Shown here: one piece after another, positions 51,248 to 60,512 of the stretch
Position numbering within the stretch: position 1 is the first letter of the stretch
How the letters are laid out: each line of letters begins with the position of its first letter
Origin: Halomonas sp.
Lineage (GTDB): Bacteria > Pseudomonadota > Gammaproteobacteria > Pseudomonadales > Halomonadaceae
Length of the DNA stretch: 64,000 bases
Assembly (NCBI RefSeq): GCF_029263665.1
Contig: NZ_JAJUFQ010000005.1
Span: 186,001-250,000 of the forward strand
Reading direction: 5' to 3'
Notes under the pieces: generated by a model
Databases searched by the model: none
The model's input: the letters and a program-made list of their open reading frames with translations, nothing else
What the model was told of the DNA's origin: nothing
Program-made: the position numbers and the translations under genes

Positions 51248-51258
51248 TGGTCATACCA
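51248..51258. promoter_or_regulatory. candidate FCD-GntR operator 2
   Basis: TGGTCATACCA is a TGGT-N3-ACCA palindrome sharing TGGTCNTAC with the first site. It lies 22 bp upstream of the aldehyde dehydrogenase start, where a bound repressor would block transcription. The AT-rich stretch between the sites holds promoters but no gene. Confidence 0.5.
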
Positions 51259-51280
51259 AACTTCGCATAGGGTCCCCCGC

Positions 51281-52747
51281 ATGGATTTCTCGCAGCTCGG
51301 TAAGAATGCACTGAATGCCGACATGTTCATCGATGGACGCTGGCATTCCGGCATTCATCCGCGAATTGAAGTCGATAACCCGGCCAATGAGTCTCTGCTC
51401 GGCACTATTGCCGAAGGCGATGAAGCCGTGGCCGACGCTGCACTGGCCGCTGCCGCCCGGGCCCAGCATGACTGGGGACGCCGCCCGGCCATCGAGCGCG
51501 GCAGACTGGTGGCACGCCTTGCCGCCGAAGTCGCCGATCACAGTGAGCAGCTCGCCCACATCATCTGCCTCGAGCAAGGCAAGCCGTTGGCCCAGGCACA
51601 AGGAGAAGTCGAGGCCACCCGCAATTTTCTCGACTACGCCTCCCAGTGGGCGCGGCGCATTGAAGGTGAGATCGTCGCCTCGGACAATCCCCACGAAGAG
51701 ATCCAGATTCGCTCACTCCCGGTGGGCGTCGTCGTTGCGCTCACCGCCTGGAATTATCCTGCAGCGCTTGCCGCCCGCAAGCTAGGGCCTGCGCTGGTGG
51801 CCGGCAATACCGTGGTGCTGCTTTCCCATGAAATCACTCCCTACTCAGGGTTGTTCATCGCTGCCCTGGCGGAACGTGTCGGGTTTCCACCTGGCGTCAT
51901 CAATGTGGTCACCGGGCGCGGCGCACAGCTTGGTCGTGCCTTGGTCGAGGATCCGCGTTCGGACCTGATCAGCATGACAGGCAGCACTCGAGCCGGCCGC
52001 GAGATATTCCGCTCCGCCGCCGATGAGCTGAAGATCCTGCGCCTGGAGCTGGGCGGCAAGGCACCGTTCATCGTCATGGAAGATGCCGATATCGACAAGG
52101 CGGTAGCAGCGGCAGTCACCGCCCGATACACCAATTGTGGGCAGATCTGTACCTGCAACGAACGCATGTACCTGCATGAAAGCATCGCCGACGAGTTCAG
52201 CGAGAAGTTCGTTGCCGCCTCGCAGCGCCTGACCATCGGCGATCCTTTGTCCAACCCCGATCTCGGTCCCAAAGTCAGCCGCGTCGAGGTCGACAAGATC
52301 GATCAACTGGTCGGCGGCAGTGTCGAGGCTGGTGCGCAGGTGTTGCTCCAGGGAGGCCCGCTCAACGAGGGCGACTATGTCAGAGGCTACTGGTACGCCC
52401 CCACCGTCATCGAGACTCGGCAGAACACTTCACCGCTGATCAGTCAGGAGGTGTTCGGCCCGGTAGCCGTGATCCAGCGGGTCACTGATTTCGAGCAAGC
52501 ACTGACCTTTGCCAATGATTCCAGCTATGGCCTGTCGGCCTACGTCTTTACCCGCGACATGCAGCGTCTGATGCGCCTGCCCCAGGAGCTGAAGTTCGCC
52601 GAACTCTATATCAATCGCAGCAATGGCGAGCAGGTTCAGGGCTATCACTCGGGCTGGCGACACTCCGGCATTGGTGGCGAGGACGGCAAGCACGGCTTCT
52701 CTGCCTATCTCAAGAAGCAGACCAGCTACCTGAACTGGGGAGACTGA
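51281..52747 (+). CDS. aldehyde dehydrogenase, AldA (lactaldehyde dehydrogenase)-like
   Basis: A 488-residue NAD(P)-dependent dehydrogenase closely patterned on E. coli AldA: YASQWARRIEGEIVASDNP, LELGGKAPFIVMEDADID (Glu256), NCGQICTCNERMYLHES (Cys290), and an end block FAELYINRSNGEQVQGYHSG. The Asn in TAWNYP is present. Unusually, the cofactor-binding KPSE motif is replaced by LLSHE around residue 181, so a normally conserved Lys is lost. In context it would oxidise an aldose or aldehyde to the acid at the start of the sugar pathway. The precise substrate is unknown. Confidence 0.82.
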   Translation: MDFSQLGKNALNADMFIDGRWHSGIHPRIEVDNPANESLLGTIAEGDEAVADAALAAAARAQHDWGRRPAIERGRLVARLAAEVADHSEQLAHIICLEQGKPLAQAQGEVEATRNFLDYASQWARRIEGEIVASDNPHEEIQIRSLPVGVVVALTAWNYPAALAARKLGPALVAGNTVVLLSHEITPYSGLFIAALAERVGFPPGVINVVTGRGAQLGRALVEDPRSDLISMTGSTRAGREIFRSAADELKILRLELGGKAPFIVMEDADIDKAVAAAVTARYTNCGQICTCNERMYLHESIADEFSEKFVAASQRLTIGDPLSNPDLGPKVSRVEVDKIDQLVGGSVEAGAQVLLQGGPLNEGDYVRGYWYAPTVIETRQNTSPLISQEVFGPVAVIQRVTDFEQALTFANDSSYGLSAYVFTRDMQRLMRLPQELKFAELYINRSNGEQVQGYHSGWRHSGIGGEDGKHGFSAYLKKQTSYLNWGD

Positions 52748-52822
52748 TACCACATCGGCCCCCCTGCAAATAGCCACTCTCGATAGCGACAAGACAAGAA
52801 CGACAAGACAAGAGGTATCGAT

Positions 52823-53791
52823 ATGAAAACCTTCAGACTCATGATGGGCGCCGTACTGATATGTACCAGTGGTCTGGCGGCTTCCCAGCAACTGCCGCCA
52901 TTGGAGCAGAAGGATAGCTACCGTGTGGGCTTTGCCCAGATGGAAAGCAACAACCCCTGGCGCATTGCTGAAACTCAGTCTTTCCGTGATACCGCCAAGC
53001 AGTGCAACTGGAAATTGACCGTGACCGACGCCGCGGGGTCCGCAGCCAAGCAGGTTGCCGATGTCGACAGCATGATCGCCCAAGGCATGGATGCCATCTT
53101 CCTGCCCCCTCGGGAAGAACGCGCTCTGATTCCTGCCGTGATGAAGGCACGAGCCGCTGGCATTCCCGTATTTCTCGTTGACCGTCAGGTCGATCCTGCC
53201 GTGGCCAGAGCCGGAGAACACTATGTGGCCTTCCTCGGCTCTGACTTCGTGGAGCAGGGGCAGACGGCGGCGCAGTGGCTGGTGGACAACTTCGAAGGCG
53301 ACGAAGCCAGAATCATCGAACTGGAGGGCACCACCGGATCTTCCCCGGCCAACGACCGCAAGAAGGGTTTTGATGACCTCATTGCCGAACAGGACAACAT
53401 GACCATCATCGCCTCCCAGTCCGGCGACTTCTCGCGGGATACCGGGCGCCAGGTAATGGAGACACTGCTTCAGGCCCACCCCAACGTCAATGTGGTGTAC
53501 GCACATAACGACGAGATGGCCATCGGTGCCATCCAGGCGCTGGAAGTCTCCGGGCGCACGCCTGGTAAAGACGTACTGGTGGTATCCATCGACGGCACCC
53601 GTGATGCCATGAGAGCCATCATCAACGGCAAGATGGAGGTGTCCGTCGAATCCTCGCCCTTCTTCGGCCCGGTCGCCTGCGATGTGCTCAAGCGCTATGC
53701 CGCCGGAGAGCCCGTCGAGCCCTGGGTGCGTGTGGAGGATCGTATCTTCACCGCCGACAATGCCGCCGATCATATCGACGAAGCCTACTGA
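52823..53791 (+). CDS. sugar ABC transporter periplasmic binding protein (YtfQ-like)
   Basis: A 322-residue type-I periplasmic sugar binder with a signal peptide (RLMMGAVLICTSGLAAS). The fold-specific segments are VGFAQMESNNPWRIAETQSF, AQGMDAIFLPPREERALIP, VFLVDRQVD, IIELEGTTGSSPANDRKKGF, YAHNDEMAIGAIQALEVSG and VSIDGTRDAMRAI. The pattern is close to E. coli YtfQ, the galactofuranose binder. It is the first transport gene of the operon. Its true ligand could be another aldose. Confidence 0.87.
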   Translation: MKTFRLMMGAVLICTSGLAASQQLPPLEQKDSYRVGFAQMESNNPWRIAETQSFRDTAKQCNWKLTVTDAAGSAAKQVADVDSMIAQGMDAIFLPPREERALIPAVMKARAAGIPVFLVDRQVDPAVARAGEHYVAFLGSDFVEQGQTAAQWLVDNFEGDEARIIELEGTTGSSPANDRKKGFDDLIAEQDNMTIIASQSGDFSRDTGRQVMETLLQAHPNVNVVYAHNDEMAIGAIQALEVSGRTPGKDVLVVSIDGTRDAMRAIINGKMEVSVESSPFFGPVACDVLKRYAAGEPVEPWVRVEDRIFTADNAADHIDEAY

Positions 53792-53860
53792 AAGAAGCCT
53801 ACTGAGACCAGATGGCATGGAGCGGTGTCACGACCGCGCCATGCGACTAGGGAGCAATAG

Positions 53861-55444
53861 ATGCAACCACTGCTCGATATTCAGGGCGTGCGTAAGCAGT
53901 TCGGCAAGACGCTCGCCCTCGAAGATGCACGACTGACCATCCAGCGCGGTGAGGTACATGCCCTGATTGGCCAGAACGGCGCCGGCAAGTCGACGTTGAT
54001 CAAGGTGCTGACCGGCGTTCACCAACGCGATGGCGGTGACATTACCTTCAATGATCAGCCCTGCCTGTTCTCACGCCCCGCTCAGGCGCAGGAAGCGGGC
54101 ATCGCGACCATCTATCAGGAACTGAATCTTGTCGGCCTGCGCAGCGTGACCGAAAACATCGTCATGGGTCGCGAACCCCGGCGCCTTGGCGGCTTCATCG
54201 ACTGGAAACGTGCCCACCAGCAGGCCAGCGATATTCTGGCCGGACTTGGCGTCGATATCGATGTGCGCCGTCCGCTGGAGGAATACTCCACCGCCATTCA
54301 GCAACTGGTCGCCATTGCCCGTGCCGTCTCGCGTGACGCCATGCTGGTGATCATGGACGAGCCGACCAGCTCACTGGATGAGTCCGAAGTGCTGCAACTG
54401 TTCGAGGCCATCCGACGGCTCCAGCAGCGCGGCACGGCGGTGCTCTATGTTTCACACTTCCTCGACGAGCTATTCGAGATCTGCGATCACGTCACCATCA
54501 TGCGCAACGGTGCCTGGGTGGCGGACCATGCCATCAGTGATACCCGCAAGGCGGTACTCGTCGCCGACATGCTGGGCAAAGATGTCAACGACATCGAAAC
54601 CCATGGTGCTACCGACTTCGGGGGAGCACTCGAACCAGTAGGCGAATTGCTCTTCGAGGCAAGGGATATTGCGACTCGCCGACACCTGCGTTGCGCCAGC
54701 CTGCAGGTGCATCGCGGCGAGATCGTTGGCCTGGCCGGACTGCTCGGTTCCGGTCGCACCGAGGTAGCTCGGGCCGTGTTCGGCATGGACGCCCTGAGTG
54801 ATGGACAGATGAGCCTCGAAGGTGGCAGCTACCGCCCGGTCAATGCCAGCGCAGCCATTCATCAGGGCATCGCCCTGCTGGCCGAAGATCGCAAACGCGA
54901 AGGTATCGTTGCCGACCTGAGCGTGCGGGAAAACCTGACCCTGTCCATCCTGCCATCACTCTGCAAAGGTGTGCAGATCGACCACGAGGCCGAGCGCAAA
55001 CTGGTCGAGCACTACATCGAGGCCCTGCAGATCAAGGTCTCGGATATGGACCAGCCCATTCGCGAGCTGTCCGGCGGCAACCAGCAGAAGGTCCTGCTGG
55101 CGCGCTGGCTGGCTACCGAACCCCAGTTGTTGATTCTCGACGAACCGACCCGGGGCGTGGACATCGGCGCCCGCCAGGAAATCCAGCGCATCATCCAGGA
55201 CTACCGAGCTCAGGGCGGTGCAGTGCTGTTGATCAGCTCCGAATTCGACGAGCTCATCGAGGGCGCGCATCGCGTGGTGGTGATGCATGAAGGCCGCTCC
55301 ATCGACACCTTGAACAACCCGGGCCTGACCGAGTCGACCCTTGTCGCCGCCCTGTCGGGTGGCCAGCCCCCGACATCCGATGATGGCCGCGGAATGCAGA
55401 AGGCATCCGTCCGGCCCAGTACTTCCAGGGAGACACAGGCATGA
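53861..55444 (+). CDS. sugar ABC transporter double ATPase (YtfR/AraG-like)
   Basis: A 527-residue protein with two ABC domains, as usual for the ribose/galactose importers. Domain 1 has LIGQNGAGKSTLIKVLTGVH and LVIMDEPTSSLD. Domain 2 has LAGLLGSGRTEVARAVFG (degenerate Walker A), signature RELSGGNQQKVLLARWLA, and LLILDEPTRGVDIGARQE. It lies between the binding protein and the permeases and overlaps the first permease by 4 bases. Confidence 0.9.
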   Translation: MQPLLDIQGVRKQFGKTLALEDARLTIQRGEVHALIGQNGAGKSTLIKVLTGVHQRDGGDITFNDQPCLFSRPAQAQEAGIATIYQELNLVGLRSVTENIVMGREPRRLGGFIDWKRAHQQASDILAGLGVDIDVRRPLEEYSTAIQQLVAIARAVSRDAMLVIMDEPTSSLDESEVLQLFEAIRRLQQRGTAVLYVSHFLDELFEICDHVTIMRNGAWVADHAISDTRKAVLVADMLGKDVNDIETHGATDFGGALEPVGELLFEARDIATRRHLRCASLQVHRGEIVGLAGLLGSGRTEVARAVFGMDALSDGQMSLEGGSYRPVNASAAIHQGIALLAEDRKREGIVADLSVRENLTLSILPSLCKGVQIDHEAERKLVEHYIEALQIKVSDMDQPIRELSGGNQQKVLLARWLATEPQLLILDEPTRGVDIGARQEIQRIIQDYRAQGGAVLLISSEFDELIEGAHRVVVMHEGRSIDTLNNPGLTESTLVAALSGGQPPTSDDGRGMQKASVRPSTSRETQA

Positions 55445-56439
55445 AGATCACGTCCTCCACAGCCTCACCCGCAGCCACGCCGGCTCCGAGGCTGCGGGTG
55501 AGGCTGCGGCACAGTGGGCCACTGCTCGCCCTGCTGCTGCTGATCGGCTTCAACGCCCTGATCACCCCCAACTTCCTGTCCATGCAGACGCTCTCGGTGA
55601 ACATCACCCAGGTGGCGACCATCGCCATTGTTGCCATGGGCATGACACTGGTCATCGCCACTGGCGGCATAGACCTGTCGGTGGGCGCAGTCATGGCACT
55701 GGCAGGCGCGATCGTACCACTGATTTTCCTGTCCTCCGCGGGTCAGGATTTTCCGCTGATAATGACACTGATTGCGATCATCGCGGCCCTCGGGGTCGCC
55801 ACGCTGTGCGGGCTGTTCAATGGCATGCTGGTCAGCCGCTTCGGCGTCCAGCCGATTGTCGCCACCCTGATTCTGTTCATCTCGGGTCGCGGTCTCGCTC
55901 AGGTGCTGACCAACGGCAACCTGCAAACCTTCGACAACCCGATGTTCGAGTACCTGGGGGCCGGGCGACTGCTGGGCGCCCCCATCCAGGGCTGGCTGGT
56001 GATGCTCATTGCCGCCATTGCGGTATTCGTGGTGTCGCGCACCCGTTTCGGTCGCTACCTGCTTGCCAGCGGTGGTAACCCACGCGCCGCGGAACTGGCC
56101 GGGGTCCCCGTGGCCCGGGTGCGCATGATCGCCTATACCCTTTGCGCCCTGCTCGCCGGGCTGGCCGGCATGATCAGCGTGGCCATCAATTCTGCCTCCG
56201 ATGCCGCGCGCAACGGCCAACTGATGGAACTCGATGCCATTGCGGCGGCAGTGGTCGGTGGCGCTTTGCTGCAGGGCGGACGAGCCCCCTTCATCGGCGT
56301 GATCATCGGTGCTGCGATCATCCAACTGGTTCGCTACACCTTGCTCGCCAATGGCGTACCCGATGAAGTCGCCCTGATCGTCAAGGCCGCGATCATCGTC
56401 GCTGCGGTCTACCTTCAATCCCTGCGCGGAGGGCATTGA
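55441..56439 (+). CDS. sugar ABC transporter permease (YtfT-like)
   Basis: A 332-residue inner-membrane permease with about nine helices, of the BPD_transp_2 ribose-type family. The characteristic block [20 protein letters not shown] precedes VMALAGAIVP, and DAIAAAVVGGALLQGGR is the late family motif. It starts 4 bases within the ATPase gene and is followed one base later by the second permease. Confidence 0.88.
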   Translation: MKITSSTASPAATPAPRLRVRLRHSGPLLALLLLIGFNALITPNFLSMQTLSVNITQVATIAIVAMGMTLVIATGGIDLSVGAVMALAGAIVPLIFLSSAGQDFPLIMTLIAIIAALGVATLCGLFNGMLVSRFGVQPIVATLILFISGRGLAQVLTNGNLQTFDNPMFEYLGAGRLLGAPIQGWLVMLIAAIAVFVVSRTRFGRYLLASGGNPRAAELAGVPVARVRMIAYTLCALLAGLAGMISVAINSASDAARNGQLMELDAIAAAVVGGALLQGGRAPFIGVIIGAAIIQLVRYTLLANGVPDEVALIVKAAIIVAAVYLQSLRGGH

Positions 56440-56440
56440 G

Positions 56441-57418
56441 ATGACGACTCTCGTTCGCCGACATATCGCCGACCATGGACAGAGCACCGGCGTGATGATC
56501 GGCGTGCTGCTGCTTATCCTGCTGGGCACGCTGCGCTATGACAATTTCGCCAGCCTCTACAACCTGAGCTCCTTTCTCAACTACAACGCCATGTTCGTGC
56601 TGATCACCATGGGCATGTGTCTGGTGATCATGACCGGGGGCATCGACCTCTCGGTCGGCACAGTGGCGGCACTGTCCTCGGTCACTGCCGCCGGCTTCAG
56701 CGCCCATGGCCTGGAGGTCGCGCTACCGGTTGGTGTGCTCACCGGATTGGCCGCGGGAGCACTCAACGCCTTTATGATCGTGATCATGCGTATTCCCCCC
56801 TTCATTGCCACTCTGGCGACACTACTGGCAGCCAAGGGCACCGCACTGGTGATCAGCGACGCCAGGACCGTGCCGGTGGACTGGGCCAGCAATTTCACCC
56901 AATTGGGCATGAACAACGTGGCGGGGTGGCTACCCTGGAGCATGCTGTTGACGGTGGTAGTCGGCATTGCCCTGTGGCTACTGGTGGAACACCGGCCACT
57001 GGGGCGCGTCATGCTGGCCGCTGGAGACAACGAGGATACCGCCAACCTGATGGGCCTTTCCTCGGGATGGGCCCGCACCTGGGCTTACGTGATCTGCGGC
57101 GGCTGCGCGGGTCTGGCTGGCGTCTTTCTCGCTTCCGGATTCGGTGCCGGCCAGCCTCTCGAAGGTCTCGGCTGGGAACTGACAGCCATCGCTTCCGTCG
57201 TCGTCGGTGGAACGCTGCTCACCGGTGGGCGCGGCTCGATTCCCGCCAGCGTAGCGGGTGCATTGATGCTGGGACTGATCTTCAACCTGCTCAACTTCGA
57301 AAACGGCCTCGGCACCTTCAACCTGAGCGCCTATTGGCAGATGGTGATCCGTGGTGCCTTCCTGTTCATCGTGATCCTCCTTCAAGTGAAGATCACCCGC
57401 CCCCTTGCCGGAGACTGA
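56441..57418 (+). CDS. sugar ABC transporter permease (YjfF-like)
   Basis: A 325-residue paralogous permease, as in E. coli YjfF, which pairs with YtfT. The family block is [20 protein letters not shown], later [20 protein letters not shown] and [17 protein letters not shown]. Two different permeases per importer are typical of the galactofuranose-type system. It is followed 5 bases later by the dehydratase gene. Confidence 0.87.
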   Translation: MTTLVRRHIADHGQSTGVMIGVLLLILLGTLRYDNFASLYNLSSFLNYNAMFVLITMGMCLVIMTGGIDLSVGTVAALSSVTAAGFSAHGLEVALPVGVLTGLAAGALNAFMIVIMRIPPFIATLATLLAAKGTALVISDARTVPVDWASNFTQLGMNNVAGWLPWSMLLTVVVGIALWLLVEHRPLGRVMLAAGDNEDTANLMGLSSGWARTWAYVICGGCAGLAGVFLASGFGAGQPLEGLGWELTAIASVVVGGTLLTGGRGSIPASVAGALMLGLIFNLLNFENGLGTFNLSAYWQMVIRGAFLFIVILLQVKITRPLAGD

Positions 57419-57423
57419 GACTC

Positions 57424-58548
57424 ATGACACGGATTTCACACATCGACCTGCAGTTGTACCGGGTACCGCTCGATGAGCCCCTGGGTGATGCAAAGCATGG
57501 ACTGCACACTCATTTCGAGTTGATCACCGCCACCATCCGTACCTCGGACGGCCTCGAGGGAACAGGCTATACCTATACCGGCGGACGTGGCGGCAAGGCC
57601 ATTCTCGCTCTGCTCGAGCAGGATCTGGCGCCACTGCTCATCGAACGTGATGCCGAGGACATCGCTGCACGTTATGACGAGATGCTGTGGCATGTGCACT
57701 ATGTCGGCCGCGGCGGCATCGCCTCCTTCGCGATTTCCGCGCTGGACATTGCACTGTGGGACCTGCGAGGCAAACGTCTCGGCCAGCCGCTGGTGCAGAT
57801 GGCCGGTGGTCACGATAGCCGCTGCCGGGCCTATTGTGGCGGTGTTGACCTCAACTTCTCCCTGCCTCGCCTGTTGAGCAATGTCGAGGGCTACCTCGCC
57901 AGCGGCGTCGAAGCGGTAAAGATCAAGGTCGGCAAGCCGGACCTGAACGAGGACCTCGAACGGGCCAGTGCGGTGCGTGACCTGATCGGCAAAGACATCA
58001 CCTTCATGGTCGATGCCAATTATGGCCTCAGTGTCGACCAGGCCATCGAGGCGGCTCACGCCTTCATGCCTCTTGACCTACTGTGGTTCGAGGAGCCGAT
58101 CATTCCCGATGATTACCTCGGCTATGCGCGTATCGCGAGAGAGACCGGGATGCCCCTGGCCATGGGGGAAAACCTTCACATCATCGAGGAGTTCGAGCAC
58201 GCGCTGCGGGACGCTTCACTCTCCTGGCTACAGCCGGATGCCTCCAACTGCGGCGGCATCTCCGGCTGGCTTGCAGCGGCACAGCGCTGTCGACAGGCTG
58301 GTATTCCCGTCTGCAGTCATGGCATGCAGGAGCTTCATGTCAGCCTGGTATCCGCTCAGCCCAATGCTGGATGGCTGGAGATCCACTCCTTCCCCATCGA
58401 CCGTTACACCCAGCGGCCACTGGTGATCCGTGATGCCCGAGCCATTGCTCCCGAAGAGCCTGGCATCGGTGTGAGCTTCGATTGGGAACGACTGACCCCT
58501 CATCGCGTCATGCAGCACCAGATTGCCGGCAATAGAAATGCCGCATGA
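57424..58548 (+). CDS. enolase-superfamily dehydratase (mandelate racemase subgroup)
   Basis: A 374-residue metal-dependent sugar-acid dehydratase. The metal and acid/base residues of the mandelate racemase subgroup are seen: [12 protein letters not shown] (K-x-K), [13 protein letters not shown] (Asp), [15 protein letters not shown] (Glu), [12 protein letters not shown] (Glu), [14 protein letters not shown] (Asp) and [12 protein letters not shown] (His). The order and spacing resemble galactarate/talarate or L-fuconate dehydratases. Start ATG 57424 was chosen; the longer open frame upstream lies in the permease gene. It would dehydrate an aldonic acid to a 2-keto-3-deoxy acid. Confidence 0.85.
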   Translation: MTRISHIDLQLYRVPLDEPLGDAKHGLHTHFELITATIRTSDGLEGTGYTYTGGRGGKAILALLEQDLAPLLIERDAEDIAARYDEMLWHVHYVGRGGIASFAISALDIALWDLRGKRLGQPLVQMAGGHDSRCRAYCGGVDLNFSLPRLLSNVEGYLASGVEAVKIKVGKPDLNEDLERASAVRDLIGKDITFMVDANYGLSVDQAIEAAHAFMPLDLLWFEEPIIPDDYLGYARIARETGMPLAMGENLHIIEEFEHALRDASLSWLQPDASNCGGISGWLAAAQRCRQAGIPVCSHGMQELHVSLVSAQPNAGWLEIHSFPIDRYTQRPLVIRDARAIAPEEPGIGVSFDWERLTPHRVMQHQIAGNRNAA

Positions 58549-58603
58549 CATCGCTATCTACTGCTCCCTCAACACCCGTGAGACACAAGGACAAGGAACC
58601 CTT

Positions 58604-59635
58604 ATGAATAACCCTGCTGCTGTCTATCGTGGCGATGGCCACTTCGAGATCGTTGACCAACCCGTTGCTGCGCCAGGGCCCGGCGAGGTGCGCCTGGAGA
58701 TTGCTTTCTGTGGCATCTGTGGCACCGACCTGCATGCCTATCTCGGCCATATGGATGCCCGAATCGGCGACCAGCGCGTGCTCGGCCACGAGATGGCAGG
58801 TACCGTCGTCGAGGTCGGTGAAGGCGTCGATGGCCATCGCTGTGGCGATCGTGTCGTGGTTCGCCCACTCGACAACTGTGGCGACTGTCCCGCCTGCAAC
58901 AATGGCCACGCCCATATCTGTCACCACCTCAAGTTCATGGGCATCGATACGGATGGCGCCTTCAAGCGCTTCTGGACGGTCCCGGCGAAGCTCCTGCACG
59001 CCCTGCCGGATAATCTGTCACTGGCAGCCGCGGCGCTGGTCGAGCCCACTGCCGTGGCCGTACACGATGTCCGCCGCGCACGCCTGAAAGCCGGTGAATG
59101 TGCTCTGGTCATCGGCGGCGGCCCCATCGGCACCCTGATTGCCTTGACCGCCAAGGCCGAGGGCGCTGACGTCATCCTCAGCGAGATCAACTCCACACGC
59201 ATTCGCATGGCCAATGCCATGGGCCTGGAGGCCGTCAACCCGCTGGAAACCGACGTGGTGGCACTGATCAATGAGCGCACCGGCAACAAGGGCGCCGATG
59301 TGGTGTTCGAGGTATCCGGCAGCCAGCCGGGTGTCGATCTCATGACCGAAGTGGCGGCCACACGCGGACGCATCGTCATGGTGGCGATTCATGCCAACCG
59401 CCCTCTGGTGGACATGTTCCGTTTCTTCTGGCGCGAACTGGAGCTGATCGGTGCACGGGTCTATGAGCCGGAGGATTTCGATCGTGCCTTGGAACTGCTG
59501 GGGTCCGGCGCCATCGATGTCGACGCCATCATTACCGACAAGCAGCCGTTGGAGCGCATCGGAGATGCCTTTGCCAGCCTGACCGGCAACGCTGAAGCGC
59601 TCAAGACGTTGATCACCATCACTCAGGGAGAGTAA
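58604..59635 (+). CDS. zinc-dependent MDR dehydrogenase (sorbitol/threonine dehydrogenase type)
   Basis: A 343-residue zinc alcohol dehydrogenase. Catalytic zinc ligands are in FCGICGTDLHAYLG and LGHEMAGTVVEVGEG. Structural zinc cysteines are in DNCGDCPACNNGHAHICH. The Rossmann loop is VIGGGPIGTLIALTAK. ATG 58604 with AAGGA upstream was chosen. Placed between a sugar-acid dehydratase and a KduD-like enzyme, it probably oxidises the 5-OH of a 2-keto-3-deoxy sugar acid. That role is inferred from context. Confidence 0.85.
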   Translation: MNNPAAVYRGDGHFEIVDQPVAAPGPGEVRLEIAFCGICGTDLHAYLGHMDARIGDQRVLGHEMAGTVVEVGEGVDGHRCGDRVVVRPLDNCGDCPACNNGHAHICHHLKFMGIDTDGAFKRFWTVPAKLLHALPDNLSLAAAALVEPTAVAVHDVRRARLKAGECALVIGGGPIGTLIALTAKAEGADVILSEINSTRIRMANAMGLEAVNPLETDVVALINERTGNKGADVVFEVSGSQPGVDLMTEVAATRGRIVMVAIHANRPLVDMFRFFWRELELIGARVYEPEDFDRALELLGSGAIDVDAIITDKQPLERIGDAFASLTGNAEALKTLITITQGE

Positions 59636-59637
59636 GC

Positions 59638-60402
59638 ATGTCGATTCTGGACAACTTCAATCTGGCGGGACGTACAGCCGTGGTGACTGGCGCAAGGCGA
59701 GGTATCGGGGGCGCCATTGCCGTGGCGCTGGCCGAAGCCGGTGCCGATGTGATCGGTGTCAGCGCTGCCATGCCCGAGGATGGCGCTGATATCGGTGCCG
59801 CCGTACGCGCAGCAGGACGCACCTTCACCGCGATTCGTTGTGACTTCTCAGATCGTGATGCCGTGCAGGGACTGGCCGACCGGCTGGCGCAACAGCCCAT
59901 TGATATCCTGTTCAACAATGCCGGTACCATTGAACGTGCCCCGGCTGCCGAGCATTCCGATGAGCTCTGGGATCGGGTCATCGAGATCAACCTTTCAGCC
60001 CAGTTCGTGCTGACCCGCGCGATCGGTGGCGCAATGTGCCAGCGTGGTCATGGCAAGATCGTGTTCACCGCTTCGCTGCTGTCGTTCCAGGGCGGAATCA
60101 CGGTACCCGGCTATGCCGCCAGCAAGGGAGGCATCGCCCAGTTGACCAAGGCCTTCGCCAATGAGTGGGCCAGCCGTGGCGTCAACGTCAATGCCATCGC
60201 GCCGGGCTATATCGCCACCGATAATACCGAGGCGCTGCGTCATGACGAAACCCGTTCTCGCGCTATTCTCGAGCGCATCCCTGCTGGGCGCTGGGGGCAG
60301 CCCGAGGACTTCGCCGGACCAGCCGTCTTCCTGGCCTCTTCGGCCTCCGACTATATGCATGGCAGCATCCTGACTGTCGACGGCGGCTGGATGGGCCGCT
60401 AG
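59638..60402 (+). CDS. kduD: SDR dehydrogenase, KduD-like
   Basis: A 254-residue short-chain dehydrogenase patterned on KduD (2-dehydro-3-deoxy-D-gluconate 5-dehydrogenase). Landmarks are NLAGRTAVVTGARRGIGGAI, ILFNNAGTIERAPAAEHSDE, ASLLSFQGGITVPGYAASKG with catalytic Ser-Tyr-Lys, NVNAIAPGYIATDNTEALR, RIPAGRWGQPEDFAGPAVF and the terminal DGGWMGR. The reaction interconverts 2,5-diketo-3-deoxygluconate and 2-keto-3-deoxygluconate. It ends the sugar operon, and no terminator hairpin is obvious in 60403-60512. Confidence 0.85.
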   Translation: MSILDNFNLAGRTAVVTGARRGIGGAIAVALAEAGADVIGVSAAMPEDGADIGAAVRAAGRTFTAIRCDFSDRDAVQGLADRLAQQPIDILFNNAGTIERAPAAEHSDELWDRVIEINLSAQFVLTRAIGGAMCQRGHGKIVFTASLLSFQGGITVPGYAASKGGIAQLTKAFANEWASRGVNVNAIAPGYIATDNTEALRHDETRSRAILERIPAGRWGQPEDFAGPAVFLASSASDYMHGSILTVDGGWMGR

Positions 60403-60512
60403 GGAAACACTAATACCATTCAGCGCTTTTCTGGTCCGAGACCCTGTCATTGCTACTCTGGGTCAATGGCAACGCTACGCCAATGGTGATTCTGGAACAG
60501 AGTGAGACGGAC

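Noticed and set aside
55465..56529. Minus-strand 354-residue reading frame
   Set aside because: It is antisense to the YtfT-like permease and His/Asp/Gln rich, as expected of a shadow of a GC-rich membrane gene.
56617..57423. Long in-frame extension upstream of the dehydratase start
   Set aside because: It overlaps the YjfF-like permease in another frame, and its residues are Arg/Gly/His-rich noise. The dehydratase begins at ATG 57424.
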